Origin: Mesorhizobium sp. DCY119
GTDB taxonomy: Bacteria > Pseudomonadota > Alphaproteobacteria > Rhizobiales > Rhizobiaceae
Length of the DNA: 64,000 bases
Direction: 5' to 3'
Assembly: GCF_003590645.1 (NCBI RefSeq)
Contig: NZ_CP031834.1
Span: 2,914,501 to 2,978,500, forward strand
In this document: piece by piece, positions 38,428 through 50,128 of the stretch
Numbering within the stretch: position 1 is the stretch's first letter
How the letters are laid out: every line of letters begins with the position of its first letter
Position numbers and translations under genes: made by a program
Notes under the pieces: model-generated
Seen by the model: the letters and a program-made list of their open reading frames with translations, nothing else
The model's database searches: none
What the model was told of the DNA's origin: nothing

Positions 38428-39885
38428 ATGACCATCAAAGGCGCATCGCCCGATTTATACAATGAGGATCTTGCCCCGGCAAAGGTTCGAAACTGGGGAC
38501 CGTTTTCGATCTTCAACGTCTGGACTTCCGACGTTCACAGCCTGTGGGGCTATTATCTCGCCGCAAGCCTGTTCCTGTTCTGCGGCGGCTTCGTCAACTT
38601 CATCATCGCCATCGGCATCGGTTCTCTGATCATCTATGTGCTGATGAACCTGATCGGCTATGCCGGCGTGAAGACTGGCGTGCCCTACCCCGTGCTGGCG
38701 CGCGCCTCCTTCGGCATATGGGGCGCCAACGTCCCGGCAATCGTGCGGGCTATCGTCGCCTGCTTCTGGTACGGCGCACAGACGGCTGCCGCTTCCGGCG
38801 CCATCGTGGCGCTATTGATCCGCAACGAAGGCATGCTTTCCTTCCACCAGAACAGCCACATGCTCGGCCATTCGACGCTGGAAGTGATCTGCTTCGTCAT
38901 CATATGGGCGCTGCAACTGCTGATCATCCAGCGTGGCATGGAGACGGTGCGCCGCTTCCAGGATTGGGCCGGACCCGCGGTGTGGGTCATGATGCTGATC
39001 CTCGCCATCTATCTGTGCGTGAAGGCCGGCACCTTCGCCATCACCAGCGATATCCCGATGGATGTGCTTCTGGAAAAGACCAAGGATGCGGGCGTGCCCG
39101 GCGTTCCGGGCTCGTGGACCTCGCTGTTTGCGGTCGCCGCGATCTGGGTGACCTATTTCTCGGCGCTCTATCTCAACTTCTGCGATTTCGCCCGCTATTC
39201 GCCGGATAAGGCCTCGCTGCGCAAGGGCAATATCTGGGGCCTGCCGATCAACCTCATTCTGTTCTCGCTGGTTGCCGGCGTTACCACCATCGCCGCCTAT
39301 GACGTCTACGGCGAGGTGCTGCTGCATCCCGACCAGATCTCGGCCAAGTTCGACAGCTGGTTCCTGGCGGCACTTGCAGCGCTGACTTTTGCGGTAGCGA
39401 CCCTCGGCATCAACGTGGTGGCAAACTTCGTCTCGCCGGCCTTCGATTTCTCGAACGTCTTCCCGCGTCAGATCGACTTCAAGAAGGGCGGCTATATCGC
39501 AGCACTTATCGCGCTGGTGCTCTACCCCTTCGCACCGTGGGAGGGCAATGCGGCGACCTTCGTCAACATCATCGGCGCGACGATGGGGCCGATCTTCGGC
39601 GTGATGATGGTCGACTACTACCTGATCCGTAAAAGCGAAGTCGACGTGGAGGCGCTCTACCGCGAGAATGGCGAATTCCGCTTCCAGAGCGGCTGGCACG
39701 TCAACGCCTTTATCGCGGCCGGTATCGGAGCACAGTTCTCGTCGATCCTGCCGAATTTCACCAACTGGCTGCCGTCATGGTGGGGCGTCTATGGCTGGTT
39801 CTTCGGCGTCGCGATCGCCGGCGCGATCTACTACGTGCTGCGCTCAGCCGCAGTCAGCGCCGGCGCGAAGACGGCGAAGGCTTGA
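38428..39885 (+). CDS. NCS1-family nucleobase/hydantoin/allantoin-type cation symporter
   Basis: The 485-residue membrane protein has about 12 hydrophobic segments and NCS1 landmarks: NEDLAPAKVRNWGPFSIFNVW at the start, GVPYPVLARASFGIWGANVP in TM3, and ADY-type C-terminal VMMVDYYLIRK. The family takes up cytosine, uracil, allantoin, hydantoin, thiamine or pyridoxine with Na+ or H+. Neighbouring genes give no clue to which. It is a lone gene flanked on both sides by palindromic repeats, so it may be a later insertion. Confidence 0.9.
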   Translation: MTIKGASPDLYNEDLAPAKVRNWGPFSIFNVWTSDVHSLWGYYLAASLFLFCGGFVNFIIAIGIGSLIIYVLMNLIGYAGVKTGVPYPVLARASFGIWGANVPAIVRAIVACFWYGAQTAAASGAIVALLIRNEGMLSFHQNSHMLGHSTLEVICFVIIWALQLLIIQRGMETVRRFQDWAGPAVWVMMLILAIYLCVKAGTFAITSDIPMDVLLEKTKDAGVPGVPGSWTSLFAVAAIWVTYFSALYLNFCDFARYSPDKASLRKGNIWGLPINLILFSLVAGVTTIAAYDVYGEVLLHPDQISAKFDSWFLAALAALTFAVATLGINVVANFVSPAFDFSNVFPRQIDFKKGGYIAALIALVLYPFAPWEGNAATFVNIIGATMGPIFGVMMVDYYLIRKSEVDVEALYRENGEFRFQSGWHVNAFIAAGIGAQFSSILPNFTNWLPSWWGVYGWFFGVAIAGAIYYVLRSAAVSAGAKTAKA

Positions 39886-39896
39886 GCCACGTTCCA

Positions 39897-40029
39897 CCTT
39901 CTCCCCTTGTGGGAGAAGGTGCCTGAACGAAGTGAAGGCGGATGAGGGGTGTTGGACGGAGCGCCAAGCTGGAACACCCCTCATCCGACTCGCAAGGGGT
40001 GTGCCACCTTCTCCCACAAGGGGAGAAGG
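39897..40029. repeat. 133-bp inverted repeat between the NCS1 gene and pyrG
   Basis: CCTTCTCCCCTTGTGGGAG at the left pairs with CTCCCACAAGGGGAGAAGG at the right, and GGATGAGGGGTGTT pairs with AACACCCCTCATCC inside. The element fills the space between two converging genes and can fold into one long hairpin. It may act as a terminator in both directions. Confidence 0.85.
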
Positions 40030-40040
40030 AAGAGCTGCAG

Positions 40041-41681
<1,641 letters not shown>

Positions 41682-41771
41682 TTAACGCTACAGGATTGAT
41701 TCCGCCAGTGGAAAATCAGCGTAGCGTGCTTTTTCCCGGCAAGGTTTATTGCGGCGAACAAACGCCCAAAC

Positions 41772-41800
41772 AAAAAGGGCCGGCTGGGCCGGCCCTTTTT
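41772..41800. terminator. Strong bidirectional terminator
   Basis: AAAAAGGGCCGGC (41772-41784) and GCCGGCCCTTTTT (41788-41800) form a perfect 13-bp stem with a 3-base loop and T runs in both directions. It ends the L,D-transpeptidase transcript upstream of pyrG. Confidence 0.92.
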
Positions 41801-41817
41801 GCCGTAAAATCAAAATT

Positions 41818-42747
41818 TTACAGGACGACTACGTCCGTACCCATCTTGACCCGACGATAGAGGTCCATGACGTGGTCGTTGACCATACGGAAGCAGCCGT
41901 TCGACGAATTGGTGCCGATGGTCTGCGGCTGGTTGGTGCCGTGGATGCGGATATGGGTGTCGGTCTTGCCCTGGTAGAGATAGATCGCACGAGCGCCGAG
42001 CGGGTTTTCGGGGCCGCCGGGCATGCCATCCTTGTACTGGCCGTACTTCTTCGGCTCGCGCTTCTGCATGTCGAGCGTCGGAATCCAGCGCGGCCATTCC
42101 TGCTTGTCGCCGACCTTGGCCGAACCCTTGAACTCCAAGCCTTCGCGGCCAACCGCGATCGCATAGCGGCGGGCGGTGGAGGACGATTCCATGAGATAGA
42201 GATAGCGGGCGCGGGTATCGATGACGATGGTGCCGCGCGGATAGCCGGAGAACTCAACCGACTGCGGCTCGAAGTCCGACTTCACCTTGAACTTCTTATT
42301 GGCCTGCTTCTGCTCCAGCACGGCGTCGAGCGCGCGGGTCTGCGGCAGCATGTTCGGGGAAGACGGGTCACCGCCGAAGAGTACCGAGAGGAACCCGCCC
42401 TGCGGACGATCCTGTGCTTCGCTGCGCAATTCGCCGTTGTTGCCGGTCATCGCGATCGCAGAGGGATCAGCGAGCGGCACGGCAGCCACGGTTTGAACTT
42501 TCGCTTTGGCTCGCGCCTGCTTTTCGTCGGCCTTGGCCTTCGCTTTGGCGATTGCCTTCTGCTGAGCTGCCTTTTCCTTGGCGGTCAGCTTCTTTTTTTC
42601 AACCTTTTCTTCCTTGGCGTCAGCCTCGGTGGCCTTGCTCTTGAGCGGGAAAAGGTAGGTCTTGGCCGGAGTGGTTTCGGCATAGGCCGGAGCGGACACG
42701 CCAATGGCGGCGCAGAGGCCCAGGAGAATAAGGCTGCGAATAAGCAT
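41818..42747 (-). CDS. L,D-transpeptidase (YkuD family), periplasmic
   Basis: The 309-residue protein has a Sec signal peptide (residues 1-23, cut after APAYA), a long Lys/Ala-rich helical stretch (about 35-75), and a C-terminal YkuD domain from about residue 160. The active site is intact: HGTNQPQTIG with its His, then SSNGCFRM with the catalytic Cys. Such enzymes make 3-3 crosslinks in peptidoglycan or attach outer-membrane proteins to it. The Lys-rich linker may reach into the peptidoglycan. The start at 42747 gives the signal peptide directly; the frame is open to 42780. Confidence 0.9.
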   Translation of the reverse strand: MLIRSLILLGLCAAIGVSAPAYAETTPAKTYLFPLKSKATEADAKEEKVEKKKLTAKEKAAQQKAIAKAKAKADEKQARAKAKVQTVAAVPLADPSAIAMTGNNGELRSEAQDRPQGGFLSVLFGGDPSSPNMLPQTRALDAVLEQKQANKKFKVKSDFEPQSVEFSGYPRGTIVIDTRARYLYLMESSSTARRYAIAVGREGLEFKGSAKVGDKQEWPRWIPTLDMQKREPKKYGQYKDGMPGGPENPLGARAIYLYQGKTDTHIRIHGTNQPQTIGTNSSNGCFRMVNDHVMDLYRRVKMGTDVVVL

Positions 42748-42971
42748 GATTGCGATCCCGAAATAAATGCACGTCGGCACCGCATGGTTTATGCGATGCG
42801 AATGCCGACATTGCCGCTGCGGGATTTATAAGCAATTAACGCTGAAAATCACAAGGAGGGCTTGCTTCACGAAGCCGCGATTCTTAGCCGAAGAATCACC
42901 ATTTGCGGCAGGTGTGTTCAAACAACAACAGGTTGCAGCCCGAAACGCGAAAAGCCCCTACTCCTAATGAC

Positions 42972-42999
42972 TTAGCCCCACCTGCAAGGGCGGGGCTAA
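42972..42999. terminator. Stem-loop downstream of secG
   Basis: TTAGCCCC (42972-42979) and GGGGCTAA (42992-42999) form a perfect 8-bp stem with a 12-base loop, just after the secG stop. There is no clear T run, so it may stabilise the message end and not terminate alone. Confidence 0.5.
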
Positions 43000-43023
43000 A
43001 TCGCGAAGGGGATTATAAGGAGA

Positions 43024-43482
43024 TTACTGGTTCGGAACCTGGGGCGTTGCCGGCTGAGCCGGTGCAGTCGCCGGCGGCGTGGCCGCATCGCTGCCCGACG
43101 GAGGCGTGGTCGTCGGAGCGGGCGTCGTGGCAGGCGGAGTGCTCGGAGCACTACCAAGCTGGTCGAGGACGCCACCACCGCTGCCGGTGCCGCCCGTACC
43201 GCCATTGTTGTTCGTGCCGCCCTGCGTCGTCGGCACGCGGTCGAGAATGTCGATCGGGCGCTCGCCGTAACGGGCGATGATGGAAAGGATCAGCGACGTA
43301 GCGAAGAATGCCGCAGCCAGAATGGCGGTGGCGCGCGTCAGCGCGTTGGCAGCGCCGCGTGCGGTCATGAAGCCCGAGCCACCGCCGATGCCAAGGCCAC
43401 CGCCCTCGGAGCGCTGCAGAAGCACGACGCCGACAAGCGCGAGAACGACCATGAGATGGATGACGATGATTACGGTTTCCAT
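43024..43482 (-). CDS. secG: Protein translocase subunit SecG with long Pro/Thr tail
   Basis: The 152-residue protein has the two SecG membrane segments (VIIVIHLMVVLALVGVVLLQ and RATAILAAAFFATSLILSII) joined by the loop RSEGGGLGIGGG. SecG assists SecYEG in protein export. The last 65 residues are a low-complexity Gly/Asn then Pro/Thr/Ala tail (GGTNNNGGTGGTGSGGG, then TTPAPTTTPPSGSD), longer than in the 110-residue enteric protein; such tails occur in rhizobial SecG. The start at 43482 is the canonical METVIIVIHL. Confidence 0.92.
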   Translation of the reverse strand: METVIIVIHLMVVLALVGVVLLQRSEGGGLGIGGGSGFMTARGAANALTRATAILAAAFFATSLILSIIARYGERPIDILDRVPTTQGGTNNNGGTGGTGSGGGVLDQLGSAPSTPPATTPAPTTTPPSGSDAATPPATAPAQPATPQVPNQ

Positions 43483-43623
43483 GGATTTCCTGGCAAAATC
43501 TGGTTCGAGCGCCAAACGGCCCGTTATTTGGAGCGGGTCAATACAATGCTTTTGCAGCATTTCCAAGCCCGCGCCCGAATATGGGGCGCGAAGCAGGGTT
43601 TACAACGCATTTTTCAGTGAAAG

Positions 43624-44388
43624 TCACATCGCCTGGTAGGCTTCGGCTATGCCGAGGAAATCGGCAGCCTTCAGGCTGGCTCCGCCGACCAATGCGCCGT
43701 CGACATTGTCGATGGCGAGCAATTCGACCGCATTCGACGGCTTCACCGACCCGCCGTAAAGTATGCGCATCTTTCCGGCACCGGCGCCCAGCCTTTCAAG
43801 CAGGCGAGAGCGGATATGGGCATGCGCCTCTGCAATATCGGCCACAGTCGGCGTCAAGCCGGTGCCGATCGCCCAGACAGGCTCGTATGCGATCACTGCG
43901 TTGGCCGGCGTTGCGCTGGCGGGAACCGAGCCTTCGATCTGACGCGACAATATGTCGAGCGTCGCGCCGCTTTCACGTTCTGCCCGCGTTTCGCCGATGC
44001 AGATGACGGCGACGAGCCCTGCCCGCCATGCTGCCTCCGCCTTGGCCCGGACGGCCGCGTCATCTTCGCCGTGGTCGGTACGCCGTTCGGAATGGCCTAC
44101 AATGACGTGGCTGGCGCCAGCATCCCTGAGCATTTCAGCCGAAACGTCGCCTGTATGGGCGCCGCTTTCCTTGGCATGGCAATCCTCGCCGCCGATGCGC
44201 ACCGGTGTGCTGGCCGCGATTTCCGCGGCACGGAAAACAAGCGTGGCAGGCACGCAGACCAACGCTTCGGTGTCGGCATCGAGCCCGTGCATGAAACCAT
44301 GGGTGATGGCACGAAGTTCGTTCAGTGAGGCGCTGGTTCCGTTCATCTTCCAGTTGCCTGCGACCAGCGGGCGAATTCCTGGTGTCAT
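43624..44388 (-). CDS. tpiA: Triose-phosphate isomerase
   Basis: The 254-residue TIM-barrel enzyme interconverts dihydroxyacetone phosphate and glyceraldehyde 3-phosphate. It has GNWKMNG (catalytic Lys), the catalytic His in VIVGHSERR, the loop [11 protein letters not shown] with the catalytic Glu, and the phosphate loop [10 protein letters not shown] and VGGASL. I start at the ATG at 44388 ([14 protein letters not shown]), preceded by GGAAGAA. It is divergent from ppiD, with 146 bp between them. Confidence 0.97.
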   Translation of the reverse strand: MTPGIRPLVAGNWKMNGTSASLNELRAITHGFMHGLDADTEALVCVPATLVFRAAEIAASTPVRIGGEDCHAKESGAHTGDVSAEMLRDAGASHVIVGHSERRTDHGEDDAAVRAKAEAAWRAGLVAVICIGETRAERESGATLDILSRQIEGSVPASATPANAVIAYEPVWAIGTGLTPTVADIAEAHAHIRSRLLERLGAGAGKMRILYGGSVKPSNAVELLAIDNVDGALVGGASLKAADFLGIAEAYQAM

Positions 44389-44534
44389 TGTTCTTCCCAT
44401 CTTTATTGTAAGGGCGACCCGCGCCCTCCCTACCAAAATCAGGCCACAAAGCAATCGACAGTGAGGCGGAAGGACGCTATTGCCCTTCGTTCAAACACCA
44501 AACATGCCAAAATACGCCAAGACCGGAACCGATC

Positions 44535-46424
44535 ATGCTCAATAGCTTGCGAAATGCCGCTGGAACCTGGGTTGCGAAGCTTTTGCTTCTCATGTTGGTC
44601 GTGAGCTTTGCCGTTTGGGGCATTTCCGGGGAAATGATGAGTGGCGGTGGCGGCAACAAGGTGCTGACTGCCGGCGGCACATCGGTCTCCGTCAACGAGT
44701 ACCGTCTTGCCTATGACCGGCAGATCAATGCGCTGTCGCAGCAATTCGGCCAGCGCATCACCCGCGAGCAGGCAACCGCATTCGGCATAGACAACCAGGT
44801 TCTGGCGCAGCTTGTTGCCGGCGCCGTGCTGGACGAACAGGCCCGCAAGATGGGCCTCGGCCTGTCCAAGGATCGGCTCGCAGCCCTGACTGCTGAGGAT
44901 ACGGCCTTCCAGGGACCGGACGGCCGCTTCAACCGCCAGCAGTTCGACTATGTGCTGCGCCAGGTCGGCATGCGGCCGGACGACTATTTCGCTTCGCGGG
45001 GCCAGGTGGCGATCCGCCAGCAGATCGTCGAGGCGGTGTCCGACGGCATGAAGGCGCCGGATACGTTCCTGCGCGCCTATGCGCTCTACCAAGGCGAAGA
45101 TCGCACGGTCGACTATCTGTCGTTGCCCAAGTCACTGGTCGAGCCGATCGCCGCTCCGTCGCAGGATGTGCTGGCGAAATGGTTCGAAGAAAACAAGAAG
45201 ACCTATGCAGCGCCCGAATACCGCAAGTTTTCCTACGTGAAACTCGAACCTGCCGACATTGCCGACGAGGCATCGGTGGGCGACGATCAAATTCGCGAGG
45301 ATTACGAGAAGAACAAGGCGCGCTACACCACGCCGGAAACCCGGACCATCGAGCAGCTTGTCTTCAAGACGCCTGAGGCGGCGAACGCAGCGCTTGATTC
45401 GATCAAGGGCGGTGCGACCTTCGACAAGGTCGTGGTCGCTGAAGGAAAGACGCAGGCCGACACGCTTCTCGGCACTGTCGCCAAGGACCGGATTGCCGAC
45501 AAGGCCGTCGCGGACGCCGCCTTTGCGCTGGGCGCCAACGAGGTGAGCCCGGTCGTGCAGGGTGCATTCGGCCCTGTGCTTTTGCGCGTCACCGAAATCA
45601 AGCCTGCGGTGGAAAAGCCACTCGCCGAGCTGTCGGCTGAAATTCGCAAGAACCTGGCGCTGACCGAGGCCAGCCGCGTCCTGATCCAGACGCATGACGC
45701 TTATGAGGATGCTCGTGCCAATGGCGAATCGATGAAGGAAGCCTCCGACAAGCTTAAGCTCAAGGTCGTGACCATCGACGCCATCGATCGTTCAGCCCTG
45801 CGTCCGGATGGTTCGATCGTCAACACATTGCCCCAGTCGCGCGAACTGATTCAGGCCGTCTTCCAGGCTGACGCCGGCATCGAAAACCCGCCCGTCACCA
45901 TCGGCTCGAGCGGCTATGTCTTCTACGAGGTCGAAAGTGTTACCGCCGCCCGCGATCGCACGCTGGACGAGGTGCGCGAAAAAGCAGTTGCCGACTGGAC
46001 CAAGCAGGAGACGGCGGCACGGCTTGCCGCCAAGGGTGCGGAATTTCAAAAGCGCCTGAAGGACGGCACATCGCTGGATACGCTGGCAAGCGAACTGTCG
46101 CAGGAAAAGCAGACCAAGCGCGGGTTGAAGCGCGAAGCTGACGATGCCGATTTCGGCAAGCCGGGCGTCGCCGCAGCCTTTGGCGTCGGCGAAAACGGCG
46201 TCGGCGTATTCCCTGCCCCGGCCGGGGATGCACAGATCCTGTTCAGGGTTGCTGAGGTGTTCGAGCCGGCCGGCGCAGGCGCCGATACAGTGCCGGAAGA
46301 TGCGCGCAAGCAGTTTGCGGCCGGTATGTCGGATGATCTTCTCGACCAGTTGGTGGCGCGGTTGCAGACGCAGTATACCGTCGAGATCAACCGAAACGCT
46401 GTCACCCAGGCACTCGCCTTCTGA
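44535..46424 (+). CDS. ppiD: PpiD-type membrane-anchored peptidylprolyl isomerase/chaperone
   Basis: The 629-residue protein has a short cytoplasmic N-terminus, one membrane anchor ([20 protein letters not shown], residues 12-31), a SurA-like N-terminal chaperone region, a parvulin-type domain at about 255-365 ([30 protein letters not shown]) and a second helical C-terminal part. It helps proteins fold as they leave the Sec translocon. The parvulin domain is divergent, so isomerase activity is uncertain. It begins a same-strand run into trpD, two bases after its stop. Confidence 0.9.
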   Translation: MLNSLRNAAGTWVAKLLLLMLVVSFAVWGISGEMMSGGGGNKVLTAGGTSVSVNEYRLAYDRQINALSQQFGQRITREQATAFGIDNQVLAQLVAGAVLDEQARKMGLGLSKDRLAALTAEDTAFQGPDGRFNRQQFDYVLRQVGMRPDDYFASRGQVAIRQQIVEAVSDGMKAPDTFLRAYALYQGEDRTVDYLSLPKSLVEPIAAPSQDVLAKWFEENKKTYAAPEYRKFSYVKLEPADIADEASVGDDQIREDYEKNKARYTTPETRTIEQLVFKTPEAANAALDSIKGGATFDKVVVAEGKTQADTLLGTVAKDRIADKAVADAAFALGANEVSPVVQGAFGPVLLRVTEIKPAVEKPLAELSAEIRKNLALTEASRVLIQTHDAYEDARANGESMKEASDKLKLKVVTIDAIDRSALRPDGSIVNTLPQSRELIQAVFQADAGIENPPVTIGSSGYVFYEVESVTAARDRTLDEVREKAVADWTKQETAARLAAKGAEFQKRLKDGTSLDTLASELSQEKQTKRGLKREADDADFGKPGVAAAFGVGENGVGVFPAPAGDAQILFRVAEVFEPAGAGADTVPEDARKQFAAGMSDDLLDQLVARLQTQYTVEINRNAVTQALAF

Positions 46425-46426
46425 CG

Positions 46427-47437
46427 ATGACCACGCTCAAACCGCATCTCGCCAAGGTCGCCACGGGAGCGGCCCTGACTTTCGAGGAGGCCAAGGAGGC
46501 CTTCGACATCATCATGTCGGGCGATGCCACGCCCGGCCAGATCGGCGCTTTCCTGATGGCGTTGCGCGTGCGCGGCGAAACCGTCGAAGAAATCTCCGGC
46601 GCGGTCGCAACGATGCGCGAAAAGATGCTGCGGGTCGATGCTCCTGCGGGAGCCATCGACATCGTCGGCACCGGCGGGGACGGCTCGCACAGCGTGAACA
46701 TTTCCACCGCTTCTGCCTTCGTCATTGCCGGCTGCGGCGTGCCGGTGGCCAAGCACGGCAACCGTGGCCTGTCCTCACAGACGGGCGCGGCCGACGTGCT
46801 GATGGCGCTTGGCGTGAAGATCGACCTGACGCCCGAGGCGATCGGCCACTGCATTCATGAAGTCGGCGTCGGCTTCATGTTCGCGCCGGCGCATCACCCC
46901 GCGATGCGCCATGTCGGACCGACGCGCGTCGAACTCGGCACCCGCACGATCTTCAACATCCTTGGCCCCCTTTCCAACCCGGCCGGCGTCACCCGCCAGA
47001 TGGTCGGCGTGTTTGCAGCGGAGTGGGTGGAACCGGTTGCCGAGACGCTGAAAGCACTGGGCGCGGAAAATGCCTGGGTGGTTTATGGCGACGGCTTTGA
47101 CGAGATCACAGCGACCGGCGAAACCAATGTGGCGGAACTGGCGGACGGCAAGCTGAGGAGCTTTGTGGTGACGCCTGAGCAATTCGGCCTCAAGCGGCAT
47201 ATCAAGGATGATCTGCGCGGTGGCGATGCGGCCTTCAACGCCAAGGCGCTGCGGGATATGCTGTCGGGAGCGCCCGGTGCCTATCGCGACACGGTGCTGA
47301 TGAATGCAGGTGCCGGCCTGGTCGTTGCCAGCAAGGCCGCAACGCTGGCGGACGGCATTAAAGCTGCAGCGGCAGCGATCGACAGTGGCCACGCGCTCGG
47401 TGTTCTCGACGCGCTGGTAAAAGTTTCGAACGGATAG
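46427..47437 (+). CDS. trpD: Anthranilate phosphoribosyltransferase
   Basis: The 336-residue enzyme joins anthranilate to PRPP in tryptophan synthesis. Motifs seen are the PRPP loop [14 protein letters not shown] (about residue 82), [40 protein letters not shown], split at the strand end, and [10 protein letters not shown]. The ATG lies two bases after the ppiD stop. trpC follows after four bases. Confidence 0.96.
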   Translation: MTTLKPHLAKVATGAALTFEEAKEAFDIIMSGDATPGQIGAFLMALRVRGETVEEISGAVATMREKMLRVDAPAGAIDIVGTGGDGSHSVNISTASAFVIAGCGVPVAKHGNRGLSSQTGAADVLMALGVKIDLTPEAIGHCIHEVGVGFMFAPAHHPAMRHVGPTRVELGTRTIFNILGPLSNPAGVTRQMVGVFAAEWVEPVAETLKALGAENAWVVYGDGFDEITATGETNVAELADGKLRSFVVTPEQFGLKRHIKDDLRGGDAAFNAKALRDMLSGAPGAYRDTVLMNAGAGLVVASKAATLADGIKAAAAAIDSGHALGVLDALVKVSNG

Positions 47438-47441
47438 AACG

Positions 47442-48257
47442 ATGGCCGATATTCTAACCAGGATCGAGGCCTACAAGCGCGATGAGATCGCAGCCGCCAA
47501 GGCCAGCACACCGCTTGCAGAACTCAAGGCACGCGCCCGCGACGCAGATGCACCGCGCGGCTTTCAGGCTGCCTTGCAGGCCAAGCGCGATGCCGGCGGC
47601 TTCGCGCTGATCGCCGAAATCAAGAAGGCAAGCCCGTCCAAGGGCTTGATTCGGCCCGATTTCGACCCGCCGGCGCTGGCACAAGCTTATGAACAAGGCG
47701 GCGCGGCCTGCCTTTCAGTGCTGACCGACACGCCGTCGTTCCAAGGCGCCCCGGAATTCCTGACCAAAGCGCGCGCAGCCTGCAAACTACCGGCCCTGCG
47801 CAAGGATTTCATGTTCGAACCTTATCAGGTCTATGAAGCACGCGCCTGGGGCGCGGATGCCATTCTGATCATCATGGCCAGCCTGACGGACGACGATGCC
47901 AAGGCACTGGAAGATGCGGCCTTCGAACTAGGCATGGACGTTCTGATCGAAGTGCATGACGAGGCTGAGACAGAGCGGGCACTGAAATTGTCCTCGCAAC
48001 TGGTTGGCATTAACAACCGCAACCTGCGGACCTTCGAGACAAGCCTTGAGACGTCGGAAAGATTGTCATCGCTGGTGCCCGACGACCGCTTGCTGGTCGG
48101 CGAAAGCGGGATCTTCACCCACGAGGATTGCCGGCGGCTGGAGCGTTTTGGCATCGGCACATTCCTGGTGGGCGAAAGCCTGATGCGGCAGCAGGACGTG
48201 GCAGCGGCAACGCGGGCGCTGCTGACTGGCAAGGCCGCGCAAGCGGTAAACGGCTAG
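47442..48257 (+). CDS. trpC: Indole-3-glycerol phosphate synthase
   Basis: The 271-residue beta/alpha barrel enzyme closes the indole ring. Its landmarks are [17 protein letters not shown] at the N-terminus, [56 protein letters not shown], and [12 protein letters not shown] with [10 protein letters not shown]. It is a single-domain TrpC, not fused to TrpF. trpD and trpC here are separated from the anthranilate synthase genes, as is usual in rhizobia. Confidence 0.97.
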   Translation: MADILTRIEAYKRDEIAAAKASTPLAELKARARDADAPRGFQAALQAKRDAGGFALIAEIKKASPSKGLIRPDFDPPALAQAYEQGGAACLSVLTDTPSFQGAPEFLTKARAACKLPALRKDFMFEPYQVYEARAWGADAILIIMASLTDDDAKALEDAAFELGMDVLIEVHDEAETERALKLSSQLVGINNRNLRTFETSLETSERLSSLVPDDRLLVGESGIFTHEDCRRLERFGIGTFLVGESLMRQQDVAAATRALLTGKAAQAVNG

Positions 48258-48260
48258 GCC

Positions 48261-48749
48261 ATGAGCGGCAAACCCGCCCTCACCCATCTCGGCGTCGAAG
48301 GCCAGGCGCATATGGTCGATGTCGGCGAAAAAGCTGAAACAGAGCGCACGGCGATCGCCGAGGGCTTCGTCACCATGTTGCCCGAAACGCTGAAACTGAT
48401 CCGGGATGGCAATGCCAAGAAGGGCGATGTGCTCGGCACCGCCCGCATCGCCGGCATCATGGCGGCCAAGCGGGCACATGAGCTGATCCCGCTCTGCCAC
48501 CCGCTGCTCCTAACCAAGGTTTCGGTCGACATCGAAGCTGACGATTCCCTGCCCGGCCTGCGCGTGACCGCACTTGCCCGCGTCACCGGCAAGACCGGTG
48601 TCGAAATGGAAGCGCTGACGGCGGCTTCCGTCGCCTGCCTGACCATCTACGACATGGCCAAGGCCGTCGATCGCGGCATGGTCATTTCCGGCATCAGGCT
48701 GGTCCAGAAGACCGGCGGCAAATCCGGCGACTACCGGGTGGACGCATAG
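48261..48749 (+). CDS. moaC: Cyclic pyranopterin monophosphate synthase MoaC
   Basis: The 162-residue enzyme makes cyclic pyranopterin monophosphate in molybdenum cofactor synthesis. It has [15 protein letters not shown] at the start, the conserved [16 protein letters not shown], and the active-site Lys and Asp in [10 protein letters not shown]. It starts three bases after trpC, and moeA begins at the very next base after its stop. Confidence 0.97.
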   Translation: MSGKPALTHLGVEGQAHMVDVGEKAETERTAIAEGFVTMLPETLKLIRDGNAKKGDVLGTARIAGIMAAKRAHELIPLCHPLLLTKVSVDIEADDSLPGLRVTALARVTGKTGVEMEALTAASVACLTIYDMAKAVDRGMVISGIRLVQKTGGKSGDYRVDA

Positions 48750-49955
48750 ATGGCACTCCTTCCGGTCGCCGAGGCCCTACAGCGACTGCTAGATGGCGCC
48801 GGTCCCGGCAACGCGGAATCCGTAGCGTTGGCCGAGGCTGCCGAGCGCGTGCTGGCCGAACCTGTACGAGCGCTGCGCACGCAACCGCCGTTCGACGCAT
48901 CGGCCATGGATGGATATGCGGTGCGCAGTGCTGACGTCGCCAATGTCCCGGCAACGCTGCACGTTATCGGCGAAGCTCCGGCTGGGCGGCGCTTTGCCGG
49001 CAAAGTAGAGCCGGGTCAGGCCGTCCGCATCTTCACGGGAGCGCCGATGCCGGATGGTGTCGATACCATCGTCATTCAGGAGAACACCCGAAAGCTCGAT
49101 GGCAGAACCGTAGAGGTCACCGAAACGGTGGATGCCGGTCGCCACATAAGGCGCCGGGGCCTCGATTTTTCCACAGGCGACCTGCTGCTGGACAAAGGCA
49201 GGGTCCTGGACGCGGGTGCGCTTTCGCTTGCAGCCTCGGCCAACCACCCTCGCCTTCCCGTCGTGAAAAAGCCGCTGCTGGCGATCATCGCCACCGGCGA
49301 CGAGCTTTTGCCGCCGGGCAGCGAACCAGGCCCCGACCAGATCATCGCCTCGAACAGCTTCGGCGTGGCAGCGATCGCCGAATCGGTTGGCGCAAGGGTG
49401 CTCGACCTCGGCATCGCGCCCGATCGCAAGGAGGCCATCGCGGCGCTGATCAAGCGAGCCATGGAGGCCGGCGCAGACGTGATCGTGACTCTGGGCGGCG
49501 CATCCGTCGGCGATCACGACTTCATCCACGACGTTTTGACCAGCGAAGGCGTAAAGCTCGATTTCTGGAAGATCGCTATGCGGCCCGGCAAGCCGCTGAT
49601 GTTCGGCCGACTCGGGCACACCCGCTGCATCGGCTTGCCCGGAAATCCGGTGGCGAGTCTTGTCTGCTCGCATCTGTTCCTGAAGCCGCTGCTGTCGCGA
49701 CTTGGCGGGCGGCACCATGTGTCTGATATCCATGAGGCTTTCCTCGGCGCAGCAATGCAGGCCAACGATCTGCGCCAGGATTATGTGCGCGCCGTTCTTC
49801 GAGACGACGATGCCGGGCTCGTAGCGACGCCGTTCGAGATCCAGGATTCCTCAATGCTGAGGACATTCACCGAGGCCAATGCGTTGATCATCCGCGAACC
49901 TTTTGCGCCGGCGGCCGAGGCTGGTGCGCCATGCACCGTCCTGAGGATTCGCTAG
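48750..49955 (+). CDS. moeA: Molybdopterin molybdotransferase MoeA
   Basis: The 401-residue enzyme inserts molybdate into adenylated molybdopterin. Features are FDASAMDGYAVRS, the loop IFTGAPMPDGVDTIV, TGDELLPPGSEPGPDQI, the MPT-binding VTLGGASVGDHDFI, and a C-terminal beta-barrel domain. It follows moaC without a gap. The following 173 bp hold the lexA control region. Confidence 0.96.
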   Translation: MALLPVAEALQRLLDGAGPGNAESVALAEAAERVLAEPVRALRTQPPFDASAMDGYAVRSADVANVPATLHVIGEAPAGRRFAGKVEPGQAVRIFTGAPMPDGVDTIVIQENTRKLDGRTVEVTETVDAGRHIRRRGLDFSTGDLLLDKGRVLDAGALSLAASANHPRLPVVKKPLLAIIATGDELLPPGSEPGPDQIIASNSFGVAAIAESVGARVLDLGIAPDRKEAIAALIKRAMEAGADVIVTLGGASVGDHDFIHDVLTSEGVKLDFWKIAMRPGKPLMFGRLGHTRCIGLPGNPVASLVCSHLFLKPLLSRLGGRHHVSDIHEAFLGAAMQANDLRQDYVRAVLRDDDAGLVATPFEIQDSSMLRTFTEANALIIREPFAPAAEAGAPCTVLRIR

Positions 49956-50062
49956 GTCAGGCCTATCGATCGGCACATATCCGATCGACTGGTTCCAATA
50001 TCGGCGCGTTCGCGTATTGTTTCCAGTACCTTAAGATATTCATTAAAATTTAAACGGTTGCA

Positions 50063-50077
50063 GAACACAAATGGAAC
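50063..50077. promoter_or_regulatory. LexA (SOS) box, exact match
   Basis: GAAC-N7-GAAC at 50063-50077 is the reverse complement of the alphaproteobacterial SOS box GTTC-N7-GTTC. It lies 52 bp before the lexA start, so lexA is probably autorepressed. Confidence 0.85.
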
Positions 50078-50088
50078 AGATAGTGTTT

Positions 50089-50103
50089 GTTCTGGTTTTG
50101 TTT
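50089..50103. promoter_or_regulatory. Second, near-match LexA box
   Basis: GTTC-N7-GTTT at 50089-50103 differs from the consensus in the last base only. It lies between the exact box and the lexA start codon, 26 bases centre to centre from the first and in the opposite orientation. Confidence 0.6.
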
Positions 50104-50128
50104 TTGGTTTGATTCTTCGGGGGTGGCC

